From: CBDCTM01 sp965222005
GTDB lineage: Bacteria > Bacteroidota > Bacteroidia > Chitinophagales > Saprospiraceae
Reading direction: 5' to 3'
Length of the DNA stretch: 64,000 bases
NCBI GenBank assembly: GCA_965222005.1
Contig: OZ244935.1
Location: 4,712,001 to 4,776,000, forward strand
The position numbers and the translations under genes were made by a program. Under the pieces are notes generated by a model. The model saw nothing but the letters and a program-made list of their open reading frames with translations, had not been told where the DNA came from and did no database searches. Shown here piece after piece: positions 1 to 8,452 of this stretch (position 1 is its first letter; each line of letters opens with the position of its first letter).

Positions 1-201
1 TTTTGCATATGGCAGTGGTTATAAAGAAGAAATTGTTACTAAATATCGTTGATATTAGTTCAGCTGAAGGGCTCAATCAAATAGAGGCATAGGCGTAGTT
101 TTTAGGGTTTATTAAATCAATCGTGGCCATCCGGAGCGAATGGAGTGCTTGAAAAGAAGGGAAATCCCTTGAAAAGATAGGGAAAAATTTAAATATAAGG
201 T

Positions 202-229
202 AAAAAAGAGCAAGAGCTTGTTCTTTTTT
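202..229. terminator. AT-rich bidirectional terminator-like hairpin
   Basis: An inverted repeat (AAAAAAGAGCAA, short loop, TTGTTCTTTTTT) has A and T tracts on both sides, so it could stop transcription in either direction. It lies about 50 bp beyond the stop of the minus-strand hydrolase gene. The stem is A/T-dominated with one G-T pair, so strength is uncertain. I see nothing else supportable in positions 1-279. Confidence 0.45.
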
Positions 230-279
230 ACACACAATGATAGTAAAGCTACTTGAACAGCTTTCAAACAGCTATGCTA

Positions 280-1197
280 TCAGTCGTTCAAAAAATTGAC
301 TACTTGCCCAATTACTTTTTCTGATTTGAGCAGCTTATAATGGCCAAAGCCTTCGGTAAGCAGGAGGTGAGCATGGTCAACGGCTTCGGCTATAGCATAG
401 CCTTCCTCAACCGGCACAGAATCATCCGTTTTATCATGCACTACTAATATTTGTCCGATTGCGGCAAAAGGGATAGCTCGCTCCACATTGGCTTCATCAG
501 GCGGCATCTTTAGTATTCGTTCTATCAACTTGAAAAAGGCATTTTGAACAGACCGGGGCGCACAAATCGTTTGAAAAAAGGACTGCATCACATACCGCAT
601 TTTAGAGGGTACACCGATCAGCACCAGCCTTTCAATAGCTAGTTGCTTATCCAGTTTCGACAAGGCAAAGACCGCTGAAACACCGCCAAAGGAATGGCAA
701 AGGATGCTATGCACACCACCCAGGTGGTTGACAATGGCTCGTACCGCTCCACCAAAATGAGGCAGATTAGTGCGCTTGCCTTCCGAATTGCCATGAGCGG
801 GGGCATCGAATGCCACTACCCGGAAGCCTTCGGCAAGCAGAGCAGGTACAAAGGATCGCAGAGCCGTACCACGCGATTCCCAGCCATGCACCAGCAGCGC
901 AATTTTATCGCCACTCCCCCATTCATATCCTTTTAGTATGCGATTGGCGTACAATACTTCAAAAATTTTAGCCTTCTCCAATATAGAATCGCTCTGCCTA
1001 TGAAGGGCACGTCGGCGGGGACGGGTGAATAGCCGGAAGGCTATTTTGGCTGCAAGCCGGGGCATCAAAGGACCAACATTCGCAAAAGCAAACTGAATAA
1101 GTCGCAAACCAAAAGGCGTTGGCTTTGGCTCAGGCCTTGGCTGAGCAGCCTCCATATTTTTAATAGTGCCTAAGTCGTACTTTTCCTTTACAATCAT
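280..1197 (-). CDS. alpha/beta hydrolase
   Basis: A 305-residue alpha/beta-hydrolase-fold protein; substrate unknown, probably a small ester or lipid-like compound. The oxyanion-side motif LLVHGWESRG, the nucleophile elbow CHSFGG (serine near residue 170), an acid region HDKTDDSVP (Asp near 258) and GFGHYKL (catalytic His near 286) appear in family order. There is no signal peptide, so it is probably cytoplasmic. It starts 33 bp after the stop of the TetR gene on the same strand, and a palindrome matching the TetR promoter operator lies 15 bp upstream of its ATG. It is therefore probably the regulated target of that TetR protein. Confidence 0.85.
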   Translation of the reverse strand: MIVKEKYDLGTIKNMEAAQPRPEPKPTPFGLRLIQFAFANVGPLMPRLAAKIAFRLFTRPRRRALHRQSDSILEKAKIFEVLYANRILKGYEWGSGDKIALLVHGWESRGTALRSFVPALLAEGFRVVAFDAPAHGNSEGKRTNLPHFGGAVRAIVNHLGGVHSILCHSFGGVSAVFALSKLDKQLAIERLVLIGVPSKMRYVMQSFFQTICAPRSVQNAFFKLIERILKMPPDEANVERAIPFAAIGQILVVHDKTDDSVPVEEGYAIAEAVDHAHLLLTEGFGHYKLLKSEKVIGQVVNFLND

Positions 1198-1211
1198 AAT
1201 TCATTTTTTAT

Positions 1212-1221
1212 ACCGATTGGT
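1212..1221. promoter_or_regulatory. operator-like palindrome before hydrolase gene
   Basis: ACCGATTGGT, followed by TTGTAAA, sits in the 33-bp gap between the TetR gene and the hydrolase start. It matches the perfect palindrome ACCAATTGGT in the TetR promoter at 9 of 10 positions, and the match continues into the flank (ACCrATTGGTTTrT). The shared sequence suggests a second TetR binding site. I see no promoter -7 motif here, so it may act on read-through transcription or be a relic. Confidence 0.5.
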
Positions 1222-1230
1222 TTGTAAATG

Positions 1231-1845
1231 CTATGCCCGAATTCCTTCAATCATATCTATTAACTGTGCCGCCATTACATTGAATGGCTCAACACTGTTG
1301 TATATCCTCGACATCATAATGCCTCCTTCAATCATCCCTACAAAGGTGAGGGCAAATTGAGCCGGATCAGCTGCTTGAATGATCAATCCTGCTTCTTGTC
1401 CTTTCTCAATCGTAAATACAATTCGCGCCTTCCAATAGTCGAGCGCCTTAAGTACATACCAACGCATACCAGGCATATTATCATCGGCTTCAATGGAGGT
1501 GTTGAGGATTGGACAACCTCCTTCAACAGGCGGATTTAGTATTCTTTCTTTATAAAAATAGACTACGGCTTTAAGCTTGTCGATTGGATTATCGATTACT
1601 TTTGTCCGCTTACGCACTTCCTTATTGACTACCTGAACTGCATACTCAAAGGCGGCAATGGCAATTTCTTCCTTTACACCCTGCTTGCTGGCATCTCCTT
1701 TTTTGAAGTTGCCATAAATGCCTCCTTTTGTGAGGCCCGTAGCTGCCATGATGTCCTGCATAGAGGTACCTGAATACCCTTTTTGGTTAAACAGAGCAGC
1801 TGCCTTAGAGATAATAAGTTGCTTGGTTTTTTCCGATTTTTTCAT
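1231..1845 (-). CDS. TetR/AcrR family transcriptional regulator
   Basis: A 204-residue repressor-type regulator. The N-terminal helix-turn-helix (GYSGTSMQDIMAATGLTKGG, about residues 23-42) is typical of the family; the C-terminal ligand domain is not specific. Start chosen at the ATG giving MKKSEKTK; an in-frame upstream extension would run into the promoter. Oddity: after the recognition helix the usual YGNFKNKEEI-type junction is lengthened to YGNFKKGDASKQGVKEEI, about nine extra residues between helix 3 and helix 4, which could weaken DNA binding. The gene lies head-to-tail with the alpha/beta hydrolase and probably controls it and itself through the paired palindromes. Confidence 0.88.
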   Translation of the reverse strand: MKKSEKTKQLIISKAAALFNQKGYSGTSMQDIMAATGLTKGGIYGNFKKGDASKQGVKEEIAIAAFEYAVQVVNKEVRKRTKVIDNPIDKLKAVVYFYKERILNPPVEGGCPILNTSIEADDNMPGMRWYVLKALDYWKARIVFTIEKGQEAGLIIQAADPAQFALTFVGMIEGGIMMSRIYNSVEPFNVMAAQLIDMIEGIRA

Positions 1846-1876
1846 GCACTTCAAAATAGAGTAGCAAATAGATTTA

Positions 1877-1908
1877 CAAAAATAAACCAATTGGTCTTAT
1901 TTTACAAA
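1877..1908 (-). promoter_or_regulatory. TetR gene promoter with embedded operator
   Basis: Read on the minus strand: TTTG (-33 type), a 20-bp spacer, and TATTTTTG, a perfect TAnnTTTG -7 element for Bacteroidota. The spacer contains the perfect palindrome ACCAATTGGT (1886-1895), flanked by loosely symmetric AATAA/TTATT. A palindrome between the two promoter elements is a classical position for autorepression. The predicted start of transcription leaves a leader of roughly 25 nt before the TetR ATG. Confidence 0.65.
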
Positions 1909-1995
1909 TTATTGAAGCACAAATGTTTATGGAGTTCGCTGACAAGTTGCTGGAAAATAATTTCGCCGCTGTGCTGTTTATTCCTCCTCCCTCCC

Positions 1996-2003
1996 TACAT
2001 TTG
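1996..2003 (+). promoter_or_regulatory. TAnnTTTG promoter element for folK
   Basis: TACATTTG fits the Bacteroidota -7 consensus TAnnTTTG and ends only five bases before the folK ATG, implying an extremely short or absent 5' leader. The -33 element is not clear. Confidence 0.45.
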
Positions 2004-2008
2004 CTACT

Positions 2009-2518
2009 ATGCCAACCGAGCAAGGGATTTTTCTACACCTTGGCAGCAATATGGGCAACCGCCTGGCCAATTTGAAGCAAGCTGGCGAATTGATTGCGAA
2101 GCGGGTGGGAGCTATTGCCCGGGCATCAGCTATTTACGAAACCGAAGCCTGGGGGGAAAGGGCGCAGGATGATTTTCTCAATCAGGCTATTGAAATCCAC
2201 AGCTCGTTGGCGCCTGCTGACTTGGTGGTTACGCTATTGGATATTGAGCAGACGATGGGCCGCCAGCGCAGCCGGAAATGGAGCCCTCGCAGTATTGATA
2301 TTGACATTCTTTTTTATGGTATGCAGATCGTGCAGCAACCAAACTTGCAAATTCCCCATCCCCGAATTGCCGAGCGCAACTTTGTGTTGATTCCCTTGAT
2401 GGAGATAGCAGCCAATTTTGAACATCCGGTCTTGCATAGCACCATAGAGCAACTATACATACAATCAACCGACGATCTGGACGTCCGACTTTACAACACA
2501 CATGCACTTTCCCCATAA
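2009..2518 (+). CDS. folK: 2-amino-4-hydroxy-6-hydroxymethyldihydropteridine pyrophosphokinase (HPPK)
   Basis: Transfers pyrophosphate from ATP to 6-hydroxymethyl-7,8-dihydropterin in folate synthesis; cytoplasmic. At 169 residues it has the family's usual length. Motifs: FLHLGSNMGNR at the N-terminus, ETEAWG followed by FLNQAIEI, then RKWSPRSIDIDILFYG carrying the Mg-binding aspartates, and IPHPRIAERNFVLIPL. The next gene starts inside its 3' end with a 17-base overlap, so folK and the nucleoside kinase are translationally linked; this pairing is common in Bacteroidota. A -7 element ends five bases before the ATG. Confidence 0.95.
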   Translation: MPTEQGIFLHLGSNMGNRLANLKQAGELIAKRVGAIARASAIYETEAWGERAQDDFLNQAIEIHSSLAPADLVVTLLDIEQTMGRQRSRKWSPRSIDIDILFYGMQIVQQPNLQIPHPRIAERNFVLIPLMEIAANFEHPVLHSTIEQLYIQSTDDLDVRLYNTHALSP

Positions 2519-3146
2519 ATTCATAGCCATCGAAGGCAACATAGGAGCGGGCAAAACCACGCTTTGCAAAATGCTGATGCAGGATTTTAACTGCCAACTG
2601 GTACTGGAGCAATTTGCCGACAATCCCTTTCTCCCCTACTTCTATGAGAATCAGGAGCGTTACGCCTTTCCGGTGGAGCTGTTTTTTATGACGGAGCGGC
2701 ACAAACAGCTGCAAGAAAAACTCGGCCAACAGGATTTGTTTTACGATTTCATTGTGGCTGACTATTTTTTCATCAAAACCCTGCTTTTTGCCAAAAACAA
2801 TCTCGGTGCCGAAGAATATCGCCTCTTCCAGAGGCTTTTCAATGTGCTCAACTCTACCTTTCCCAAACCCGATCTGCTGGTGTATTTGCACCGCTCGGTG
2901 GATGATTTGCTGCAAAACATCCGGCAGCGTGGCCGATCCTATGAGCAGGACATTAGTCCGGGATATTTGCAAAGCATCCAGGACGTGTATTTTGAATACT
3001 TTCGCACGGAGTTCACTATTCCCATTTTGGTGATCGATGTAGAGCAAATAGATTTCATAAAAAGCAAGGAACACTACCGGATGATATTGGAAGCCATGCA
3101 AAAGACCTACACAGCCGGGATACATCATTTGAGTTTTGTGAATTGA
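2502..3146 (+). CDS. deoxynucleoside kinase
   Basis: A 214-residue member of the deoxynucleoside kinase (dNK/dGK/dAK) family that phosphorylates a deoxynucleoside for salvage. The P-loop GNIGAGKTT is near residue 14, the substrate region YAFPVELFFMTERHKQL follows, and the lid region carries LVYLHRSVDDLLQNI then RGRSYEQ. Substrate preference (purine or pyrimidine) cannot be read with certainty. It overlaps folK by 17 bases and is convergent with the PLP-lyase gene, whose stop lies only 19 bp away. Confidence 0.92.
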   Translation: MHFPHKFIAIEGNIGAGKTTLCKMLMQDFNCQLVLEQFADNPFLPYFYENQERYAFPVELFFMTERHKQLQEKLGQQDLFYDFIVADYFFIKTLLFAKNNLGAEEYRLFQRLFNVLNSTFPKPDLLVYLHRSVDDLLQNIRQRGRSYEQDISPGYLQSIQDVYFEYFRTEFTIPILVIDVEQIDFIKSKEHYRMILEAMQKTYTAGIHHLSFVN

Positions 3147-3165
3147 AAAAGTGCTTTGAGTTTGG

Positions 3166-4626
3166 TTATTGCAGCCGCATCATCTTATCCAAAAAAGCCT
3201 TGATCATTCCTTCCATATCTCCGCTGTCTTTCAGCTCGCCCATCATACCGTACATAGCTGCCGAGCGTTTGCCATCCACCTTGCTGTGCCGCGCAGCCAG
3301 CTGCTGCAAATGACCGATCCACCGATCCGGAAGGAGCAACTGCAAGCATTTCACGGCGCCCAGTTGCAGCTTTCTACCGGTTTTGCCCAAGCCAGGCCGG
3401 GCTGCTTTTTGCACAGCTTTTCTCAGGTCTTCTAAAAATGCACCAACCACCTCAACGTGGGCCGGCGAAATGGTCAGATGCAGGCTGGGGGGTGATTGCT
3501 GCCGATCGATGGACCAACCCAACAGCCCCATCTCATCGCCCAGCTCATAGATGTCAAATTGGTCGGAAGCCAATGCCATCAAGCTCATATCCGGCTGCCC
3601 CAATACCTTCAAGCCCTCCATTTGCCCGATCGCTTCCCGAATTTGCTTCGCTGTATTCATACACTGCTCTGTTTTTTGCACATATCCGCTTCGGCCAATG
3701 AAATTCAGGGCTGCCCAGGCTGCCGCAATTGCCCCGCCAGGCCGTGTACCCGCCATGCTTGGCGAAGCGTATATCCCCCCCGACCAGGGTGTATATACAT
3801 AAAACTGATGCTTGCGCAAATCCGGAGCCCGGTACAAAACCACCGAAGCGCCTTTGGCTGCGTAGCCGTACTTGTGCAGGTCAGCAGAAATGGACGTCAC
3901 TCCGGGCAGGGTGAAATCAAAGGCTGGGCAGGGGTAGCCGGCCTCCTTTAAAAACGGTAGCATCATTCCGCCTACGCAGGCATCCACATGGCAAAGCAAG
4001 TTTCGCTTTGCAGCAATTTCAGCAATTTCGGCAATCGGATCTACCACCCCTTGCGGATAGGAGGGCGCCGAGCCCACCAACATGGCTGCCCGATCGGTAA
4101 TAGCAGCTGACATAGCAACCGGAAGTGCCCGAAAGTCTTTGCCAACAGGCACTACCACTGCTTTGAGGCCAAAATAATGGCAGGCCTTGTGAAAGGCCGG
4201 ATGGGCCGTAGCGGGCACTATTATCTCTGGCATTTTCACCTCAGGCTGCCGGTGGCGCATCCATTCGCGAGCTGTTTTTACCGCCATCAGGATACTCTCC
4301 GTGCCACCGCTGGTCATACTGCCAACAACCAAGCCATCGCCGTGAAACAGATCAGCCATCATACTCACCACTTCATTTTCCATGCGCCGCAGGCTCCGAA
4401 AGGCCGTTGGATTGAGGGCATTTTCAGAAAAAAAGGACAGATAAGCTGCTTTTACAGTTTCCAGAATTTCATCGCCGGCAAAATATACATAACTAAAGGT
4501 ACGGCCGGTCTTCCAATTCGCATCATTGCTTTTCATCTTCTCCATTTCTTCGAGCAGTGCCTGGCGGGAGGTTGAATGGGTCGGAAAGGAGATTACAGGT
4601 TTGGATGATCGGGACATATTGGGCAT
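3166..4626 (-). CDS. PLP-dependent decarboxylase/lyase, sphingosine-1-phosphate lyase-like
   Basis: A 486-residue fold-type I PLP enzyme of the group II decarboxylase superfamily. Seen: VGSMTSGGTESILMAVKTAR (cofactor phosphate region), HVDACVGG (Asp contacting the pyridine nitrogen) and SADLHKYGYAAKG with the Schiff-base lysine. The overall pattern resembles sphingosine-1-phosphate lyase more than glutamate decarboxylase. Sphingolipids occur in some Bacteroidota, so a role in their breakdown is possible but unproven. It is the last gene of a minus-strand set headed by the Clp-like ATPase and DUF819 genes, 43 bp after the latter. An alternative start three codons in (MSRSSKP) is possible. Confidence 0.82.
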   Translation of the reverse strand: MPNMSRSSKPVISFPTHSTSRQALLEEMEKMKSNDANWKTGRTFSYVYFAGDEILETVKAAYLSFFSENALNPTAFRSLRRMENEVVSMMADLFHGDGLVVGSMTSGGTESILMAVKTAREWMRHRQPEVKMPEIIVPATAHPAFHKACHYFGLKAVVVPVGKDFRALPVAMSAAITDRAAMLVGSAPSYPQGVVDPIAEIAEIAAKRNLLCHVDACVGGMMLPFLKEAGYPCPAFDFTLPGVTSISADLHKYGYAAKGASVVLYRAPDLRKHQFYVYTPWSGGIYASPSMAGTRPGGAIAAAWAALNFIGRSGYVQKTEQCMNTAKQIREAIGQMEGLKVLGQPDMSLMALASDQFDIYELGDEMGLLGWSIDRQQSPPSLHLTISPAHVEVVGAFLEDLRKAVQKAARPGLGKTGRKLQLGAVKCLQLLLPDRWIGHLQQLAARHSKVDGKRSAAMYGMMGELKDSGDMEGMIKAFLDKMMRLQ

Positions 4627-4669
4627 TGTGTTGATTGTAAAAACTATTTTTTGAATTGCTCTTTGGAGC

Positions 4670-5809
4670 TTAGGCTGCCGTCAACCACCTCAAAAGTTGA
4701 GCTACCCCAAAGCCTAGAAAATTGCCGATGGCATAGCCTACCAATCCCGTAGCGATGCCGCCGAATATCAGCCGCCTGTTTTGAATAGCACTCGCCACCT
4801 GACCAATAAACACGGGGCCATAAATAGCGGCCGTTGCCGTAATGAGGGCGCTATCGCGGTCAATGCGAAACAAAAAGCAGCCCGCCAAGTGGAGCAGCAC
4901 GGTAGCCGTTAATACTGCGGCGGTGTACAAAATAATAGCTCCCCCTTCTGCCCAAAGGCGACCAAAATCTGATAGCATCCCCACTGCTACACAAAATAGC
5001 AAAAGCATATATTCCCCCATTTCATAAGCTCCGTTCAGAGCCCTCACTTCCGGTTTCAATGAGGCCAGCACACTCAGGCCAGTGAGCAGCAGTAGTAAGA
5101 ACGCCAACTGCTCCAGATGGCCAAACACAAGATAGGTCGCTCCGGCAGATAGCACAATAATACCAATGGTAAGGATTACAATCCGCCAGGCGTGACTCCA
5201 TTTTATAGCGCCGCTTTCAGGCTGGATTATCTCCTCCCCATTTCCCCTCTGCTGAAAGGAGGGTAAAAAGAGACCTAAAAACGGATGAGCCACTGAAGTT
5301 AAAAACAACAGAAAAAAACCTCCGCAAAATATATCAGCCGCATTCACCAACACGTACATTTCATCTTCCACCCCCAGCGCCATACCAATAGCTTGCATGT
5401 TGGGAGTGCCGCCAGTATAAACGCCTACCAGCATACCCGATAGTTGCCAGGCTTTTGGAAAGGCATCACTCAGCAGCCAGCCGATCAGCAAGGAGCTTAA
5501 CAATCCACTCATCACACATAAAACAAAGGACAAAATAATCGGGCGAGCCTGCTTTAGCCAGGCCTTCAAATCGGTGTTGTAGAGCAGCATGGGGATGGCC
5601 AACACTACACTTGCCTGGCTCAACGTATGACTCACAGATGAGTCAATGGGAAGCAAGCGGAGATTGGCAAGCAGTATCCCCAGCAGATAGGCCAGCACTA
5701 CCGGGCTGAGCCATTGGAGGGGGTAGCGTTTGAGTAAACGCACACACACGAGCGGTCCCAGGCAAATGATCAATATTTGAAGCAGTTGTGGGATAAACAT
5801 TGTCTTCAT
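4670..5809 (-). CDS. DUF819 family membrane protein
   Basis: A 379-residue polytopic inner-membrane protein with about ten hydrophobic segments, matching the DUF819 (YjcL-like) family. The conserved segment YTGGTPNMQAIGMALGV near residue 130 is diagnostic, and a related glycine-rich stretch IYGPVFIGQVASAIQNR lies near residue 330. Function is not established; the fold resembles secondary transporters. It starts nine bases after the stop of the upstream AAA+ gene and precedes the PLP lyase, which suggests a three-gene transcript. Confidence 0.85.
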   Translation of the reverse strand: MKTMFIPQLLQILIICLGPLVCVRLLKRYPLQWLSPVVLAYLLGILLANLRLLPIDSSVSHTLSQASVVLAIPMLLYNTDLKAWLKQARPIILSFVLCVMSGLLSSLLIGWLLSDAFPKAWQLSGMLVGVYTGGTPNMQAIGMALGVEDEMYVLVNAADIFCGGFFLLFLTSVAHPFLGLFLPSFQQRGNGEEIIQPESGAIKWSHAWRIVILTIGIIVLSAGATYLVFGHLEQLAFLLLLLTGLSVLASLKPEVRALNGAYEMGEYMLLLFCVAVGMLSDFGRLWAEGGAIILYTAAVLTATVLLHLAGCFLFRIDRDSALITATAAIYGPVFIGQVASAIQNRRLIFGGIATGLVGYAIGNFLGFGVAQLLRWLTAA

Positions 5810-5818
5810 CTAGCTAAT

Positions 5819-7063
5819 TCAAGCCGTTCTTTTCACAATAAGGCCATCACTATAGTCGAGCAGTATGTGCTCATTCGCTACCGTTCTGTGATCGAGCAGC
5901 CAAATGGCCAGCGGGTTGATAAGGCGTTGGTCGATCGCGCGTTGCAAGGGTCTGGCGCCGTATTTTTCATCAAAACCGACTTCGCAGAGGTAGTCAATCA
6001 GCGCTTCGGAGTATTCCAGCTGAAGTTGCTTTTTCACAATTCCTTCGCGGCTGCGCAGGTCATTTAGCTCTTTTTTGCAAATTCTGCGGATGTCTTCTTT
6101 AGAAAGTGGCTCAAAGAATACGATATGATCGATCCGATTGACAAACTCCGGCCGGAAAAAGGAACCGATGGCTGATTGATAGCGGGCTTCATCATAGCCT
6201 TCCTCTTTGAAGCCTATCGAGTTTCGATTCGAAGCTCCCAAATTGCTGGTCATAATGATGATGGTATTTTTGAAACTCGTCAAGCGGCCAAAGGCATCCA
6301 CTAAGAGGCCTTCGTCCAATACCGTCAGCAGCGCGTCAAAGATATTCGGGGCTGCCTTTTCCACCTCATCCAGCAGCAGCACAGCAAAGGGGCGCTCCCG
6401 CACTTCCTGCACCAGCTTGCCCACCTCGCGCCCCGCCCCAATGAATCGGCTGATCTGCCCCGGATATTGGAATTCGCTCATATCAATCCGAATGAGGGGA
6501 GCTGTTTTTTGTCCTTTGCCAAAAAAATAGTCGGCCAATACTTTGGCGCTGGCAGTTTTCCCAACGCCGGTAGGACCGGCAAACAGCATGGTAGCTAGTG
6601 GCTTTTCGGGATTGTTGAGCCCGGCTTTATATATTTTAATTACTTCCATGAGCTTGCCTACGGCAGCAGATTGGCCAATGATCTTTTCCTCAAAAAATTC
6701 CCTCAACTGCTGCTGATTCAGCAAAAGATCGTCTTTCAAAAAGAGCTCCGGCAAACCCGTTTGCTTCAAAAAATTGTGAATTACTTCCTGCTTGCCAATT
6801 GCATTTTGCTCATTGAGTTGTACCTCGCTGATGCACTGACTTAAAAATTTAACCGCTTTACCAGGGAAGCTTTCGTAGGGATAATAGCGCAACAGCAGCC
6901 GGTAGGCCGTATCCAGTCCCTGCGGGCTGATCGCGATTTTCAAATTCTTCAGGGAATAGTCTGCCAGGCGTTGCAAAATGCTTTGAATCTGATGCGCCGG
7001 CAACTCCTCAAGCACCACAATTTTAAATTGCTCTACAAGGGGTGCAACAGACATCGTACACAC
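5819..7063 (-). pseudogene. C-terminal part of split Clp-like AAA+ ATPase
   Basis: This part holds the end of AAA module 1 (FPGKAVKFLSQC) and the whole second module: Walker A GPTGVGKTASAK, Walker B LLLDEVEKAAP, sensor 1 IIIMTSNLGAS, sensor 2 GARPLQRAIDQRL. It is the downstream half of a ClpA/ClpB-type gene whose first half is at 8441-9514. The boundary is an IS481-type element, and the first codons here (GTG at 7063, ATG at 7054) lie inside the IS end, so re-initiation from the IS could make a single-module protein. The two halves join at the expected point of the Clp fold (GEATPAQLE... then VEQFKIVVLEE...). Probably non-functional as a full unfoldase. Confidence 0.85.
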
Positions 7064-7086
7064 AGTTCAATAGACATGGGTTACAC
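7045..7086. repeat. left terminal inverted repeat of IS481-type element
   Basis: Begins CAACAGACAT and ends GGTTACAC. Its mate is 8411-8452 in reverse orientation. The sequence also supplies GTG and ATG codons in frame with the C-terminal AAA+ fragment. Confidence 0.8.
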
Positions 7087-7120
7087 TTTTTATTCATAAA
7101 TATAATACTTTTCTTCCAGA

Positions 7121-7161
7121 GCAGCCCTGGCTGTGGAGCGTAGCGGAACAGCCAGGGCTGC
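7121..7161. terminator. strong hairpin downstream of IS transposase
   Basis: A perfect 14-bp stem, GCAGCCCTGGCTGT with ACAGCCAGGGCTGC, and a 13-nt loop lies just past the transposase stop, inside the element. There is only a weak T tract, so it may be a terminator or a structure protecting the transposase gene from outside transcription. Confidence 0.55.
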
Positions 7162-7173
7162 TGCGATTTTAAT

Positions 7174-8376
7174 TTACCCCCCCCGACGCCTTCCGTTCAT
7201 ATCTTTATCAGAATCTAATAAATGATATTTACCCTTTTGAACTTGTTCGCCTTCTTTAAAATATCCCAGAGGATAATTTCTATAGAATACTTGATAAATT
7301 CTATTCCCTAATTTTTTAATTCCGACATATTTACCGATGAGACATCTGCTAATATTCACCCATTCGTAAGCACCCCATCTGATGGCTCCACTTGCAGTAA
7401 CTTTCTTGACCATCAAATCGGAATCGTATTCTATTGGAGCTATTTTATCAGACCATTCTCTATTGGATAACTGATGAACTTTACCGGGCGTTTTCATATC
7501 TAATTTTTCGTGAGGTCGTTCAAAATTATATTCCTTAACAAAGGCATTCATTCGTCTGTTCTGACTTCTGAGATTATGAGCAGGAGGTTTACAGCAACGA
7601 GCTTTAAGATCTTTATGCATACGCTCGTGACGTCCATTTTGGTCAGGTCTGCCTGGATCGGAAAACACAGGTTGGATGCCATGATCCAAAAGCCAGTAGG
7701 ACAAATATCCGTATCCTGCAGGGCTTTGAATGGACGCAAAAGCACTCCCATTGTCCGTATGGAAGTATTTTGGTTTTCCATATTGCTTAAAAACTTTTTT
7801 GAGGACAGAGATTACATTTTTGGTATTTTCATTATACTGGCCTTGAATATCGAAAATAAATCGAGAACAGGAATCGCAAATAGTCAAAGGAAAGCATCGT
7901 TTTTTATTACCGAGTAAAAAGGAACCTTTATAATCAGCGGACCAAATTTCGTTACATTGCTGAGGATCGAAAACGGGGTAGGAGGGTTCGATTTTTCTTC
8001 TTCTCTTTTTGGGTGTAACTAAGCCTTGTCTGATTAAAATATTGTGAATAGTAGTTACACTGGGGACTAAATTTTCATCAAATTTTTCAATGACTTTAAT
8101 TCTGATTTTTTTAGCACCCCAATTTTTTTTACCTCTCCAGAATTTTATTTCATCAATAATGTTTTGATCAGTTGAATCAGGACTATTTAAAGGTTTACGA
8201 GATCGATCAGCTAAATGGTGGATACCATTTTCTTTATATCTATTAATAATTTTATAGCCAGTTTTTCTACTGATGCAATAAGCTTCGCACAAGCTATTAA
8301 AATAAAATTGTCCGCTTTCCCATTCGCGAATAAAAGCAATTTTTTGATCCATAGGTGTGTTGTTTTTCCAAGGCAT
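7174..8376 (-). CDS. IS481-family transposase
   Basis: A 400-residue DDE transposase. The N-terminal helix-turn-helix region (LCEAYCISRKTGYKIINRY) is followed by the rve integrase core: Asp in IWSADYKGSF, Asp in YFHTDNGSAF, Glu in DQNGRHERMHKD. Length and motif order fit IS481. The reading frame is intact, so the element may still be active. It is oriented with the interrupted Clp-like gene. Confidence 0.92.
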   Translation of the reverse strand: MPWKNNTPMDQKIAFIREWESGQFYFNSLCEAYCISRKTGYKIINRYKENGIHHLADRSRKPLNSPDSTDQNIIDEIKFWRGKKNWGAKKIRIKVIEKFDENLVPSVTTIHNILIRQGLVTPKKRRRKIEPSYPVFDPQQCNEIWSADYKGSFLLGNKKRCFPLTICDSCSRFIFDIQGQYNENTKNVISVLKKVFKQYGKPKYFHTDNGSAFASIQSPAGYGYLSYWLLDHGIQPVFSDPGRPDQNGRHERMHKDLKARCCKPPAHNLRSQNRRMNAFVKEYNFERPHEKLDMKTPGKVHQLSNREWSDKIAPIEYDSDLMVKKVTASGAIRWGAYEWVNISRCLIGKYVGIKKLGNRIYQVFYRNYPLGYFKEGEQVQKGKYHLLDSDKDMNGRRRGG

Positions 8377-8410
8377 AGCATTTTATTATGCAATTTATGC
8401 CTTTTTAAAA

Positions 8411-8452
8411 GTGTCACCTATGTCTGTTGAACTCTGTCACCTATGTCTGTTG
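8411..8452. repeat. right terminal inverted repeat of IS481-type element
   Basis: Mate of 7045-7086. It contains two direct copies of TGTCACCTATGTCTGTTG, which could bind transposase cooperatively. The broken N-terminal ATPase frame ends inside it, at the TAG at 8441. Confidence 0.8.

Larger units (their letters stand above)
7045..8452 (-). mobile_element. IS481-family insertion sequence
   Basis: A 1.4-kb element with one DDE transposase and imperfect 42-bp terminal inverted repeats (7045-7086 and 8411-8452) that agree at 34 of 42 positions by my count. The right end carries the unit CAACAGACATAGGTGACA twice, 25 bp apart. It interrupts the Clp-like gene. I could not find an exact target-site duplication, and the two flanking reading frames do not join in frame, so a small change accompanied or followed insertion. 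Confidence 0.85.

Noticed and set aside
2229..3128. Open frame of about 300 codons antisense to folK and the deoxynucleoside kinase
   Set aside because: Both plus-strand genes are clear family members; the antisense frame spans their overlap and has no recognisable sequence.
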